Origin: Inquilinus sp042743185
GTDB taxonomy: Bacteria; Pseudomonadota; Alphaproteobacteria; DSM-16000; Inquilinaceae
Length of the DNA stretch: 64,000 bases
Direction: 5' to 3'
Assembly: GCF_042743185.1 (NCBI RefSeq)
Contig: NZ_JBHYMS010000043.1
Location: 6,093 to 70,092 of the forward strand
Both the position numbers and the translations under genes were made by a program. Below the pieces are notes generated by a model, which was given only the letters and a program-made list of their open reading frames with translations, ran no database searches and was not told the DNA's origin. Shown here piece after piece: positions 35,231 to 43,919 of the stretch (the first letter of the stretch is position 1; the number at the start of each line of letters is the position of its first letter).

Positions 35231-36271
35231 TCAGGGTTCGAGGGGGCCGGGCCTAGACGTCGCGCTGGGCGACCGGCAGACCAGCTTCATCAGATCGTCC
35301 CCCGGGCGGGTCCGGCGATGCGCGCGGCGGGTCATGACCACGCCCGGCTGCGGTGCCCGCACCGGCACCCCGCCCCCTTCCTCGCCCGGCCGGACCAGGA
35401 TCGTCGCCAGCAGGTCCCCGGCCTCGACCCGGTCGCCCGGCTTGCGGGCGAAGGAGATCGCGCCGCCCGCCGGCGCCTTGATCATCTCGACCCAGCCGAG
35501 CGGCACGGCCGGGCCCGCCCAGCCGGGCGGCGGCCCGGCATCGCCGGCGATCACGCCGCGGCCCGCCAGGAAGCGGAACAGCCCGGCCGCATCGGCCTCG
35601 GCCAGGCCGACATCGACGTCGCCCATCCCGCGCAGTTCGACCGTCGACACGGCGCGCCCGGCCAGGTCGCCCGTGCGCAGCCAGGGTTCCAGGCAGGCGC
35701 TGTCGAAGGCGCCGCCGCCATCCCCGTCCCAGAGCAGCACGGTGTCCGCCCCCATCGCGGCGGCCAGGTCGGACATGGCCGGCCACAGCGCCGTGGGGAT
35801 GTAGAGGTAGAGCGGCGATTCATCGTCGCAATGCAGGTCGAGGACGATCTCGCAGGGCAGCGCCAGGCGGACCAGCCGGCCCTTCAGCCGTTCGGTCGCG
35901 GTGAGCACGGCATCGTCGCCCGGCAGCAGCGACGGGTCGGGCCGGTCCAGCAGCGGGAAGCCGCGGTTGAAATTGACCCGGCTGTCGAAGTCGTAGCGCC
36001 CCTGGCCGGAGCCGTGCAGCCATTGCTGCTGTCCGATCGGGTTGGCCCAGGGCACGATGGTGATGTCACCCCGGATGTCGCCGGCGGCCTCGGCCCGGCG
36101 CAGCTTCGCGCACAGCGCGTCGATGGCGATGACGCCGGGCAGTTCCTCGGCATGCAGCGCCGCCTGCAGATAGGCGGATGGACCACCGCCCCGCCCCTTG
36201 AAGCGCAGCACCGGGAGGCGCCATTCGAGGCCCGGCATATCGCCAGGAATCACGTCCCAGGATCGGTCCAT
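35231..36271 (-). CDS. succinylglutamate desuccinylase/aspartoacylase family amidohydrolase
   Basis: A protein of 346 residues. It is an M14-type zinc enzyme with ligands in LHAEELPG (His40, Glu43) and in LDLHCDDES (His147), plus SRVNFNRGFP for substrate binding. The C-terminal ~80 residues form a beta-barrel lid (APAGGAISFARKPGDRVEAGDLLATI). Family members remove acyl groups from N-acyl amino acids such as N-acetylaspartate, succinylglutamate or ectoine derivatives. Placed next to amino acid importers and a Rieske oxygenase, it probably hydrolyses the imported amide or its oxidised product. Confidence 0.85.
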   Translation of the reverse strand: MDRSWDVIPGDMPGLEWRLPVLRFKGRGGGPSAYLQAALHAEELPGVIAIDALCAKLRRAEAAGDIRGDITIVPWANPIGQQQWLHGSGQGRYDFDSRVNFNRGFPLLDRPDPSLLPGDDAVLTATERLKGRLVRLALPCEIVLDLHCDDESPLYLYIPTALWPAMSDLAAAMGADTVLLWDGDGGGAFDSACLEPWLRTGDLAGRAVSTVELRGMGDVDVGLAEADAAGLFRFLAGRGVIAGDAGPPPGWAGPAVPLGWVEMIKAPAGGAISFARKPGDRVEAGDLLATILVRPGEEGGGVPVRAPQPGVVMTRRAHRRTRPGDDLMKLVCRSPSATSRPGPLEP

Positions 36272-36305
36272 GCCTGTCCTGCTCTGTCTCCGGATGGGAG
36301 CATGA

Positions 36306-37937
36306 TCATGCCGCGCGCCTCAGGCGGCGTCGCTTGAAATCGGCCAGGATCTCGCGCGCCGCGTTGTGGCCGGGGGCCCCGGTGACGCCGCCGCCCGGAT
36401 GGGTCCCCGATCCGCACATGTACAGGCCGGGCACCGGCGCCCGGTAGTCGCCATGCCCCAGCACCGGCCGGGCCGAGAAGATCTGGTCCAGCGACAGCGC
36501 GCCGTGGAAGATGTCGCCGCCGACCAGGCCGAAGGTCCGTTCGAGATCGAGCGGGCTGTTGATCTGGCGGCCCAGCACCGCCGCCTTGAAGTTCGGCGCC
36601 CAGGCATCGACCGCGTCGATGATCAGGTCGGCCACCGCCTCGCGATGATCGTCCCAGCTGGCCCCGTCCGGCAGGTTCGGGTCGAAATGCTGGCAGAACA
36701 GGCTGGCCACGTGCCGGCCGGGCGGCGCCAGCGAATCGTCGAGCGTGGACGGGATCAGCATCTCGATGATCGGGGCCTTCGACCAGCCGGCGGCCTTGGC
36801 GTCCAGATAGGCACGGTCCATGTAGTCGAGGCTGGGGCCGATGATGATGCCGCTGGTGTGGTGGTCGGCCAACGCCTTGCCGGGCAGGCAGGTGAAGTCC
36901 GGCAGTTCCGACAGCGCCACGTTCATCCGGAAGGTGGCGGAGCCGCATTTGTAGCGGTCCATGCGCTCGCGGAAGTCCGCCGGCAGCGCCGCCGGGTCGA
37001 CCAGCCTGCCGTAGAGCAGCTTCGGGTTGAGGTTGGAGACGACGCAGCCGGCGCGGATGGCCTCGCCCGCCTCGGTCACCACGCCGACGGCGCGGCCGCC
37101 CTCGACGATCACCTCCCGCACCGCGGCGTCGGTGCGGATCACGGCGCCGCGCGCCGCCGCCGACTTCGCCATCGCCTGGGTGATGGCGCCCATGCCGCCG
37201 ACCGCATGGCCCCAGATGCCCTTCTTGCCGTTCACCTCGCCGAAGACATGGTGCAGCAGCACATAGGCGGTGCCGGGATGGTGGGGGCTGGCGTAGTTGC
37301 CGACGATGCTGTCGAAGCCGAACAGCGCCTGCACCGCCGGCGTCTCGAACCAGCCGTCGAGGACGTCGGCCGCCGATTTGGTGAACAGGTCCAAGAGGTC
37401 GCGCCGCATCACCATGTCGAGCTTGCGCAGCCGGTTGCCGAGCGACCCGGCCCGGACGAGCTCCGGCAGCGCCGCCGACCAGCCGCCCTCGACGACGTTC
37501 GGCGGGGTGCGCAGCACGATGTCGCGCAGCACGTCGGCGATGGCTTCGAGCCGGTTGCTGTAGGCGTCGTAGCGCTCGGCGTCGCGGGCGGAGAACTTCG
37601 CGATCTCCACCTTGGTCCGGCCGCCCGGGCCGGCGATCAGGGCGCGGCCGTCGTCGACCGGCAGGAAATTGGCCAGCCGCCGCTCGATCACCTTGAGGCC
37701 GTGCCCCGGCAGGTCGAGGTCGCGGATCACCTTCGGGTTCAGCAGGCTGACCGTGTAGGAGGCGACGGAGTTGCGGAAGCCGGGATGGAACTCCTCCGTC
37801 ACCGCGGCGCCGCCGACGACGCGGCGCCGCTCCAGCACCGTCACCTTCAGCCCGGCTGCCGCCAGATAGGCGGCGCAGACCAGGCCGTTGTGGCCCCCGC
37901 CGATGATCGCGACGTCGAAGACCTGTGAGTTCGCCAT
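36306..37937 (-). CDS. FAD-dependent oxidoreductase, CrtI/PYROXD2-like
   Basis: A protein of 543 residues. The N-terminal Rossmann motif is VAIIGGGHNGLVCAAYLAAAG with ERRRVVGGAAVTEEFHPGF. The C-terminal phytoene-desaturase-like FAD block is PGLYMCGSGTHPGGGVTGAPGHNAAREI. It falls with the large 'phytoene dehydrogenase-related' group that oxidises many compounds; carotenoid synthesis is not indicated because no other crt gene is present. It is encoded 31 bases after the Rieske gene and likely acts on the same substrate, for example as a dehydrogenase or amine oxidase. Confidence 0.85.
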   Translation of the reverse strand: MANSQVFDVAIIGGGHNGLVCAAYLAAAGLKVTVLERRRVVGGAAVTEEFHPGFRNSVASYTVSLLNPKVIRDLDLPGHGLKVIERRLANFLPVDDGRALIAGPGGRTKVEIAKFSARDAERYDAYSNRLEAIADVLRDIVLRTPPNVVEGGWSAALPELVRAGSLGNRLRKLDMVMRRDLLDLFTKSAADVLDGWFETPAVQALFGFDSIVGNYASPHHPGTAYVLLHHVFGEVNGKKGIWGHAVGGMGAITQAMAKSAAARGAVIRTDAAVREVIVEGGRAVGVVTEAGEAIRAGCVVSNLNPKLLYGRLVDPAALPADFRERMDRYKCGSATFRMNVALSELPDFTCLPGKALADHHTSGIIIGPSLDYMDRAYLDAKAAGWSKAPIIEMLIPSTLDDSLAPPGRHVASLFCQHFDPNLPDGASWDDHREAVADLIIDAVDAWAPNFKAAVLGRQINSPLDLERTFGLVGGDIFHGALSLDQIFSARPVLGHGDYRAPVPGLYMCGSGTHPGGGVTGAPGHNAAREILADFKRRRLRRAA

Positions 37938-37968
37938 GAGGATCCGCCCGGCCCTGTTTTGCTGAACT

Positions 37969-39189
37969 TTACTCTGCCGCGAAGGCCGGCGCCTGCGACG
38001 CCTCGCGCCGCAGGCTCCAGCCCGCCGGCGGCGGGCGGTGCAGCCGGCTTTCCGGGATCAGCCGGCGCATCGCCCGGGCGAAGCTGCGCAGGCAGACCTC
38101 GGTCTCGCCGAGCGGGCCGACGGTGTAGCTGGACGAGCCCATGCCGGCCTGCACCCGGTCGATCAGCGTCTTGTCCTCGAGGTTGACCCGGCGGTTGATC
38201 CGCCAGTTCAGGTAGCGCGCGGCCTTCATCTCGGGCCGGTGGTCCGGATGGACATAGGCGATCTCGCGGATCACCGTCTCGGTCGGCGAGACCGGGATGA
38301 ACTGCATGAAATCGATCTGGTCCGGGTAGATGTCGAAGGCGACGTTGGGCCAGAGCTTGAAATAGGTCCACAGCCGCTGCCGCTCCGGCGGCAGATGCGG
38401 GACCTCCGGCAGGAAGTGCTGGTAGGCCCGCTCCGACAGCACGGCCGACGGCCGCTCCTGCAGCTGGCCCCACATCTTGTCGACCCAGGGCCTGGCCTCG
38501 ACGCCGTAGCCGCGGCCGAACAGCCGGGTCAGCCCGGGATGGGCGACGGTGATGTGCAGCCCGTCGGAATAGTTGTCGGCGACGTTCTTCCAGTTGACCG
38601 AGCGCGGCCGCAGCGTCACCCGGCCCAGCGGCACCATCTCCTCGATCCGGTAGGCCGCCATCTCCTCGGCATAGCCGCCCATCATCTCGGCCACGCTCGG
38701 TGTGCCCGGGACGAGGCGGATGAAGACGAAGCCGCAGAACACCTCGTGCTCGACCGGGACCAGCCCGTGGCCGCCGAAGTCGAAATCGCCGTAGCTGGAG
38801 CGCTGCGGCATGCCGACCAGCCGGCCGTCATGCTCGTAAGTCCAGGCGTGGTAGGGGCAGACGATGCGGCTGCCGCACTGGCCCTTGGGCCCGTCCAGCA
38901 GCCGCGCGGCGCGGTGCCGGCAGACATTGTGGAAGGCCCGCACCGCCCCGTCGCGGCCGCGCAGCACCACCACGTTCTCGCCCAGGAACTCGAAGGTGTG
39001 GAAGTCGCCCGGCTCGGGAATGTCGTTCAGGTGGCAGACCACCTGCCAGGAGGTGCGGAACAGCGCCTCCTGCTCGACCGCGAAGAACTCCGGGTCGCGG
39101 TAGATCCAGGCCGGCAGGCTGACATCGTCATCCGGCAGCCGCGTCTCGGTCGGCGCCGCCTCGGCGCGGCGATGCATCGGTTCGATCAT
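37969..39189 (-). CDS. Rieske aromatic-ring/quaternary-amine oxygenase alpha subunit
   Basis: A protein of 406 residues. The Rieske cluster ligands are C90-x-H92 and C111-x2-H114 (HNVCRHRAA, VCPYHAWTYEHDG). The mononuclear iron site is NYSDGLHITVAH with Asp209, His212 and His217. Length and sequence style resemble the GbcA/CntA/stachydrine demethylase group that acts on quaternary amines, rather than classical ring dioxygenases. No reductase or ferredoxin gene is nearby. The start at ATG 39189 has GGGAGG 8 bases upstream. It is the first gene of the catabolic operon running to 30993. Confidence 0.87.
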   Translation of the reverse strand: MIEPMHRRAEAAPTETRLPDDDVSLPAWIYRDPEFFAVEQEALFRTSWQVVCHLNDIPEPGDFHTFEFLGENVVVLRGRDGAVRAFHNVCRHRAARLLDGPKGQCGSRIVCPYHAWTYEHDGRLVGMPQRSSYGDFDFGGHGLVPVEHEVFCGFVFIRLVPGTPSVAEMMGGYAEEMAAYRIEEMVPLGRVTLRPRSVNWKNVADNYSDGLHITVAHPGLTRLFGRGYGVEARPWVDKMWGQLQERPSAVLSERAYQHFLPEVPHLPPERQRLWTYFKLWPNVAFDIYPDQIDFMQFIPVSPTETVIREIAYVHPDHRPEMKAARYLNWRINRRVNLEDKTLIDRVQAGMGSSSYTVGPLGETEVCLRSFARAMRRLIPESRLHRPPPAGWSLRREASQAPAFAAE

Positions 39190-39222
39190 TGGCTGGCCTC
39201 CCGCGGCCTTGCCGGCCGCCTT

Positions 39223-39240
39223 GTTATACAACCGTATAAC
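39223..39240. promoter_or_regulatory. perfect inverted repeat operator upstream of Rieske operon
   Basis: GTTATAC-AACC-GTATAAC (7-bp arms) lies 34 bases before the Rieske oxygenase start. It suits a dimeric repressor of GntR or similar type. No GntR gene is encoded in the window, so the regulator is elsewhere. Confidence 0.55.
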
Positions 39241-39262
39241 AGCTTCGGAGAGGTGGTCAACC

Positions 39263-39291
39263 GTCAAGCCGACCGGTGTCAAGCCGACCGG
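39263..39291. repeat. 14-bp tandem direct repeat
   Basis: GTCAAGCCGACCGG occurs at 39263-39276 and again at 39278-39291, one base apart (15-base period). It could be a regulator site or slippage product next to the cassette edge. Confidence 0.6.
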
Positions 39292-39344
39292 CGCCGGGAT
39301 CGCAAAGCAAAGGCCAATCTGGGACAAAGTCCCAAACTCAATGA

Positions 39345-39424
39345 GTTCCCCCTCCCGCAAGGGGGACTAGGAAAGAATGGGTTCAGGCTCTTCCGAAAGG
39401 TCTCGCTTGCGGGAGAGGGACCGG
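39345..39424. repeat. inverted pair of a C-rich REP-like element
   Basis: GTTCCCCCTCCCGCAAG at 39345-39361 recurs in inverted, slightly diverged form as CTTGCGGGAGAGGGAC at 39408-39423. The first copy also forms its own hairpin (CCCCCT/AGGGGG). Words of this kind are common intergenic repeats in alphaproteobacteria. Confidence 0.6.
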
Positions 39425-39518
39425 CAATCTGTGGCGATTTCCTTCAAGCGATTGCCCGGCGCGCCGGGCTGGCCAGGCGCCGCCAGAAGCTGCGACGGAT
39501 CGCTTTCCCCAATCCGCC

Positions 39519-40613
39519 TCAATTGATCAGCTTTTCGGTCTCCTTATCAAACAGCCGCAGGCAGTCGGCCTCCGCACCGAATGCGACCGCATCGCCGGGC
39601 TTGAAGGCAATGCTCGAAGGCGCGCGAGCGACGACGTGCCCTTGGGGCAGATCGAGCAACAGGAATGTTTCCGAGCCGTGCGGCTCCGCCACCCGCACCG
39701 TGCCCGCGATCCGGATGGGGAAATTGTCCTGCCCGTCGGCCAGCAGGGTGAGTTCCTGCGGCCTCACCCCCAGGACGATCGATCGGCCGGTGCCGATGTC
39801 CGAGGGCAAGCCCAGCACCTCGGATAGGCGAACCGACGCGGCGTTCGCTCCGAGGTTCACCTGCCCGCCATCGATCGTCGCCTCGATCATGTTCATTTCC
39901 GGCGTGCCGATGAAACGCGCCGTGAAGATATCCGCCGGCCGATTGTACAGCTCCATCGGCGCGCCGACCTGGAGGATGCGGCCTTCGCGCATGACGACGA
40001 TTCTGTCGGCGAGCGACATCGCCTCGACCTGATCGTGCGTGACAAAGACGATCGTGCTGCCGAGCCGCTGGTGCAACTGCTTGATCTCGAGCCGCATCTG
40101 CCCGCGCAATTGGGCGTCGAGATTGGAGAGCGGCTCGTCGAACAGGAAGGCCACGGGGTCGCGCACCATCGCCCGGCCGATGGCCACACGCTGCCTTTGC
40201 CCGCCGGAGAGCGCAGCGGGGCGGCGCTCGAGATAGGGATCGAGACTTAGGATTCGGGCAGTTTCACGGATGCGCGCCTGCTTTTCCGCCTTGGGGAGCT
40301 TGGACCTGTAGAGTCCGAAGCCGATGTTCTGCGCCACGGTGAGATGCGGATAGATCGCGTAGTTCTGGAAGACCATCGCGATGTTCCGATGCTTGGGGTC
40401 GTGGTCGTTGACCACCTGGCCGCCGATGCGCAGCGTCCCGCCGGAAATCGCCTCCAGGCCCGCGATCATGCGCAGGGTCGTGGATTTGCCGCAGCCCGAA
40501 GGACCAACCAGCACGACGAATTCGCCGTCTTCGACGGTAAGGTCGATATCGTGCACGGTCCTAATGCTGCCGTAGCGCTTGGTGATCTTCTCGAGCTCGA
40601 TCCTGGCCATCAT
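39519..40613 (-). CDS. CUT1 ABC transporter ATP-binding protein (UgpC/MsmX type)
   Basis: A protein of 364 residues. Walker A is GPSGCGKST (residues 37-45), the Q-loop lies in MVFQNYAIYPHLTV, the signature is LSGGQRQRVAIGRAM, Walker B is FLFDEPLSNLD, and the H-loop is VTHDQVEAMSLAD. The C-terminal ~120 residues form the regulatory OB-fold (MOI) domain typical of UgpC, MalK and MsmX. It energises the sugar-type importer encoded upstream. The ATG overlaps the lyase stop (ATGA). This class can serve several CUT1 importers, so it might also supply the orphan binding protein at 29.5-30.8 kb. Confidence 0.92.
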   Translation of the reverse strand: MMARIELEKITKRYGSIRTVHDIDLTVEDGEFVVLVGPSGCGKSTTLRMIAGLEAISGGTLRIGGQVVNDHDPKHRNIAMVFQNYAIYPHLTVAQNIGFGLYRSKLPKAEKQARIRETARILSLDPYLERRPAALSGGQRQRVAIGRAMVRDPVAFLFDEPLSNLDAQLRGQMRLEIKQLHQRLGSTIVFVTHDQVEAMSLADRIVVMREGRILQVGAPMELYNRPADIFTARFIGTPEMNMIEATIDGGQVNLGANAASVRLSEVLGLPSDIGTGRSIVLGVRPQELTLLADGQDNFPIRIAGTVRVAEPHGSETFLLLDLPQGHVVARAPSSIAFKPGDAVAFGAEADCLRLFDKETEKLIN

Positions 40614-42121
40614 CCACCTTTCGCGACGTCTTGAATGCGGCGTTCGAGTTCGTCCGCCGCAGCGGCCTCCCGCGCGGCGATCGCCGCGGCACGGGCCGCG
40701 AACGCGTCCAGCGCCACGCGGTAGCCCGCAAGGGCCGGGTCCATGGCGGCGGGGGCCGGGCCGCCGAAGCGATCGCGCACCGCGACAAAGTGCTCGGGCG
40801 AGACCATCCGGGCGAATTCGGCCGCATCGGCCACTGGCTTGCGCCCGAGATGGCGCTCGAAGGCCAAGGCGAAGGCCGGGTAGCCGTCCGTCGGCAGATC
40901 GCCTGATATGGCCACGACGGCGCGGGCGACCTCGGCGGCGATCTCATGCCCTTGTCGGAAGGACAAACCCTCGCTGCGCACGAGCCAGTCGGCCAGTTCG
41001 GTGATGGTGGCGCAGGAGCGGCTTAGATTGGCGGCGACGCGTTCGGAATCGATGCGGCAGGCCTGGAGGGTGGCCGTCAGGAGATCGAGCACGCGCTGAG
41101 CGACGTCGAAGACCTGATAGCCCATCTCGTGCGTCTCGGCCTCGCTGTCGGTCATGTCGGTGAACGGCGTGTTGTGCATCACGTCGACGACCGCCCGAGC
41201 GCGCCCGACAGCCTGACTGGACAGATGCCGCAGATGCTCGAGCGGCACCGGATTGCGCTTCTGCGGCATGATCGACGAAACCTGCACGAAGCCATTCGGC
41301 AGATAGAGTTGACCGACCTCGAAGCTCGACCAGAACTGAAAATCCTGGATCGGGCGGCCGAGATGCAGAAACAGGAGCACGATCGCGCTGTAGACCGATG
41401 TCAGATAGTCGGTCGCGGCGATGCAGGAATAGGAATTCCGCTGCGGCGCCGCGAAGCCGAGGAGTTCGGCGACGCGTTGCCGGCTGATCGGAAAGCCCGA
41501 AGTGGTGATCGCCGCCGCCCCCATCGGGCAAAGATCGACGATCGCGCGGGCGGCTTCGAGCCGCTCCACGTCGCGGATCAGCACCTCGCTCATCGCGGCG
41601 AGGTAATGTCCGTAGGTGGTGGGTTGGGCCGGCTGGCCGTGGGTATAGGCGACGATCAGGACATCCCGGTCACGAGCGGCCACCTCGATCAGCGCGGCCA
41701 GAAGCTTCCGACAGGCCGCCAGCAGGCGATCGACGCGGGGCTTGAGGCCGAGCTTGAGAAAGGTGTGGTCGATATCGTTGCGCGAGCGCGCCGTGTGCAG
41801 CCGGCCGCCGATGTCGGGCCCGACGCGTGCCTTCAACTCGCGCTCCATATGGAAGAAATAGTCCTCGACGTCGCCGCCATAGGCGAGGTCGTCCAGGCGG
41901 ATCTCGCGGTCCATCGCCTGCAACGCACCGGCGATGGCGGCGCCCTGTGCCGCGCCGAGGACACCGGTTTCGACCAGCATGACGAGATGAGCCCGGTCGA
42001 TCCGGCGCAGCGCCTCGGCATGGTAGCGTCGGGCGCCGTCGAACAGCGGCCGCAGCACGGTCTCCCGGTAGACCGGATCGGGGAAGCGTGACCCGTCCTT
42101 GGCCTGCAGAATGCTCATCAT
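40610..42121 (-). CDS. argininosuccinate-lyase-family C-N lyase
   Basis: A protein of 503 residues of the fumarase/aspartase superfamily. The three conserved regions are HTARSRNDIDHTF (109-121), THGQPAQPTTYGHY (160-173) and the signature SSIMPQKRNP (282-291) with the catalytic Ser. The enzyme should eliminate an amine from an N-substituted aspartate-like compound, releasing fumarate. Housekeeping ArgH is usually ~460 residues and not in a transport operon. Here it sits between the permease and ATPase of a sugar-type importer, so a catabolic role on an imported compound is likely. EDDS lyase is a precedent within the family. A second ATG lies at 42118. Confidence 0.87.
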   Translation of the reverse strand: MMSILQAKDGSRFPDPVYRETVLRPLFDGARRYHAEALRRIDRAHLVMLVETGVLGAAQGAAIAGALQAMDREIRLDDLAYGGDVEDYFFHMERELKARVGPDIGGRLHTARSRNDIDHTFLKLGLKPRVDRLLAACRKLLAALIEVAARDRDVLIVAYTHGQPAQPTTYGHYLAAMSEVLIRDVERLEAARAIVDLCPMGAAAITTSGFPISRQRVAELLGFAAPQRNSYSCIAATDYLTSVYSAIVLLFLHLGRPIQDFQFWSSFEVGQLYLPNGFVQVSSIMPQKRNPVPLEHLRHLSSQAVGRARAVVDVMHNTPFTDMTDSEAETHEMGYQVFDVAQRVLDLLTATLQACRIDSERVAANLSRSCATITELADWLVRSEGLSFRQGHEIAAEVARAVVAISGDLPTDGYPAFALAFERHLGRKPVADAAEFARMVSPEHFVAVRDRFGGPAPAAMDPALAGYRVALDAFAARAAAIAAREAAAADELERRIQDVAKGG

Positions 42122-42973
42122 TTAGCCTTTGACTCCCGCAAGCATCACGCCGCGCACGATGTAGCGTTGAAAAAACAGGAAGATCACCAATGTCGGGATG
42201 GTCGCGAGAGCCGCCCCGGTCATGATCAGCTCCCACTGGATGGATTGCTCGACCGCGAAGCTCGAAAGACCGACCGGCAAGGTGTAGAGCGACTGATCGG
42301 TGGTCACGATCAGGGGCCAGAAGAACGCCGTCCAGTTGCCGAGGAAGGTGAAGATCGCCAGCGCCGAAAGCGCGGGCGTGACCAGCGGTAGCGCGACCTT
42401 CCACCAAATCGCGAACTCGTTGAGGCCGTCGACCCGCGCCGCTTCGAGGAAGTCGTTCGGGACCGTCTCGAAGAACTGCTTCATCAGGAAGACGCCGAAG
42501 GCGGTGATTATGCCGGGGAACATGATGCCCCAGTAGGTGTCGATCCAGCCGAGTTTGCTCGCCATCAGATACCAGGGGATGACCAGCATCTCGGTCGGAA
42601 TCATCAGCGTCGACAGGATCGCCAGGAAGACCACCCGCCGGCCGGGGAAGCTGAATTTGGCCAGCGTGTAGGCGACGAGGCTGTCGAAGAACAGGCACGA
42701 CAGGGTGACGATCGTCGCGATCAGGGCCGAGTTCAGGAACCAGCGGCCGAAGCGCCCATCGGACAGAACCTTGACGTAGTTGGCGAGTGTCGGCTGATCG
42801 GGGATCAGGCGCAGGTCATAGACTTGGCCGGCCGATTTCAACGAGGTCGAGAACATGAACAGGAGCGGCGTTATCATGACGACGCCGCCGAGGAACAGGA
42901 CCGTCCAGGCCATGATGCGGCCGGGACGGACGGCGCCGTAGGCAGGAGCGGGCTTCTTGTTGTCACTGCTCAA
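42122..42973 (-). CDS. CUT1 ABC transporter permease, MalG/UgpE type
   Basis: A protein of 283 residues with six membrane helices. Features are the N-terminal TVLFLGGVVMITPLLFMFSTSLK, LANYVKVLSD, the MIPTEMLVIPWYLMASKLGW segment, and the EAA loop EAARVDGLNEFAIWWKVALPLVTPAL. It is the second permease of the importer. It starts 1 base after the MalF-like stop and ends directly before the lyase start. Confidence 0.92.
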   Translation of the reverse strand: MSSDNKKPAPAYGAVRPGRIMAWTVLFLGGVVMITPLLFMFSTSLKSAGQVYDLRLIPDQPTLANYVKVLSDGRFGRWFLNSALIATIVTLSCLFFDSLVAYTLAKFSFPGRRVVFLAILSTLMIPTEMLVIPWYLMASKLGWIDTYWGIMFPGIITAFGVFLMKQFFETVPNDFLEAARVDGLNEFAIWWKVALPLVTPALSALAIFTFLGNWTAFFWPLIVTTDQSLYTLPVGLSSFAVEQSIQWELIMTGAALATIPTLVIFLFFQRYIVRGVMLAGVKG

Positions 42974-42974
42974 G

Positions 42975-43907
42975 TCAGCGGCTCCTCAGGATCCAGAGTT
43001 GTGCCATCGAGATCGCGAACAGAATGGTGAACAGAACGACGGTCTGGGCCGCCGCATAGCCCATCTGATAAGAAGAGAATGCCGTCTGATAGATCATCAG
43101 GACCAACGGCTTGGTCGAGTTGAGCGGGCCGCCAGGATCATTGCTGGTCATGTTGTAGACTTGGTCGAAGATCCGCAGGAACCCGATCGACGAGAACACG
43201 ACGAGGAAAACCGTGGTCGGCTTCAGCAGCGGTATGGTGATGCGAGCCAGGATCGCCCCCTCACCCAGCCCGTCGATGCGTGCCGCCTCATAATAGCTCG
43301 TCGGGATGGCGCGCAGCCCGGCCATGAAGATGATGATCTGGAAACCGAGATGCGCCCAGATCGCGGTCAGCATGATCGCCGGCAGCGCTTGGTCGACCGA
43401 GCGGAGGAAGGGCTGCGCCGGCACGCCGGCGAAGCCGAGGATGCTGTTGATGACGCCGATCGGTGGGGGCTGGTAGAACCAGCGCCAAACCCAGGCCATC
43501 GCTGCGGCGGCCGTGAGGTACGGCAAGAAGTAGAGCGCGCGGATCAGACCGTGCAGAAACCGCACGCGGTCGAGATAATAAGCGATGGCGAAAGACAGCA
43601 GGATCGCGATCGGCGTGCCGAAGATCAGATAGGCGAAGGTATTGCGGAAGACCTGCCAGAATACCGGATCGGCGAACAGCTTCCGGTAGTTGTCGAAACC
43701 GACGAACCGCGCCTCGTTCAGCAGGTCCCAGTCGGTCACCGACAGGTAGAAGGCTTCCAGCGTCGGATAGAAGCGGACGACGGCGAAGAAGGACACGGGC
43801 AGGGCGAGAAACACCCAGGCCCAGACGATCTGCTTCGCCGATATGGTCAGCCGCCCCCAGATGCCGCTGGAGCCGGCGCCCCGGGGCGATAGCGTCGTCG
43901 CAGTCAT
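42975..43907 (-). CDS. CUT1 ABC transporter permease, MalF/UgpA type
   Basis: A protein of 310 residues. A short cytoplasmic lead precedes the first helix (VWAWVFLALPVSFFAVVRFYPTLEAF). FVGFDNYRKLFADPVFWQVFRNTFAYL follows, and the EAA loop is YEAARIDGLGEGAILARITIPLLKPT. It forms the membrane channel with the MalG-like protein. It lies 12 bases after the solute-binding protein gene. Confidence 0.92.
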   Translation of the reverse strand: MTATTLSPRGAGSSGIWGRLTISAKQIVWAWVFLALPVSFFAVVRFYPTLEAFYLSVTDWDLLNEARFVGFDNYRKLFADPVFWQVFRNTFAYLIFGTPIAILLSFAIAYYLDRVRFLHGLIRALYFLPYLTAAAAMAWVWRWFYQPPPIGVINSILGFAGVPAQPFLRSVDQALPAIMLTAIWAHLGFQIIIFMAGLRAIPTSYYEAARIDGLGEGAILARITIPLLKPTTVFLVVFSSIGFLRIFDQVYNMTSNDPGGPLNSTKPLVLMIYQTAFSSYQMGYAAAQTVVLFTILFAISMAQLWILRSR

Positions 43908-43919
43908 GCGCCCCGCCCC

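Larger units (their letters stand above)
39190..39518. other. 329-base repeat-rich intergenic region
   Basis: No gene is seen. It holds the Rieske operon operator (39223-39240), a 14-bp direct repeat (39263-39291), a small hairpin GGGAC-AAA-GTCCC (39321-39333) and an inverted pair of a C-rich element (39345-39424). To its right, coding DNA becomes somewhat AT-richer, so it marks the edge of the inserted ABC/LacI cassette. Confidence 0.6.

Noticed and set aside
36306..37937. Carotenoid desaturase (crtI)
   Set aside because: The domain is CrtI-like, but the context is amine/amino acid catabolism and no crtB or crtE is near.
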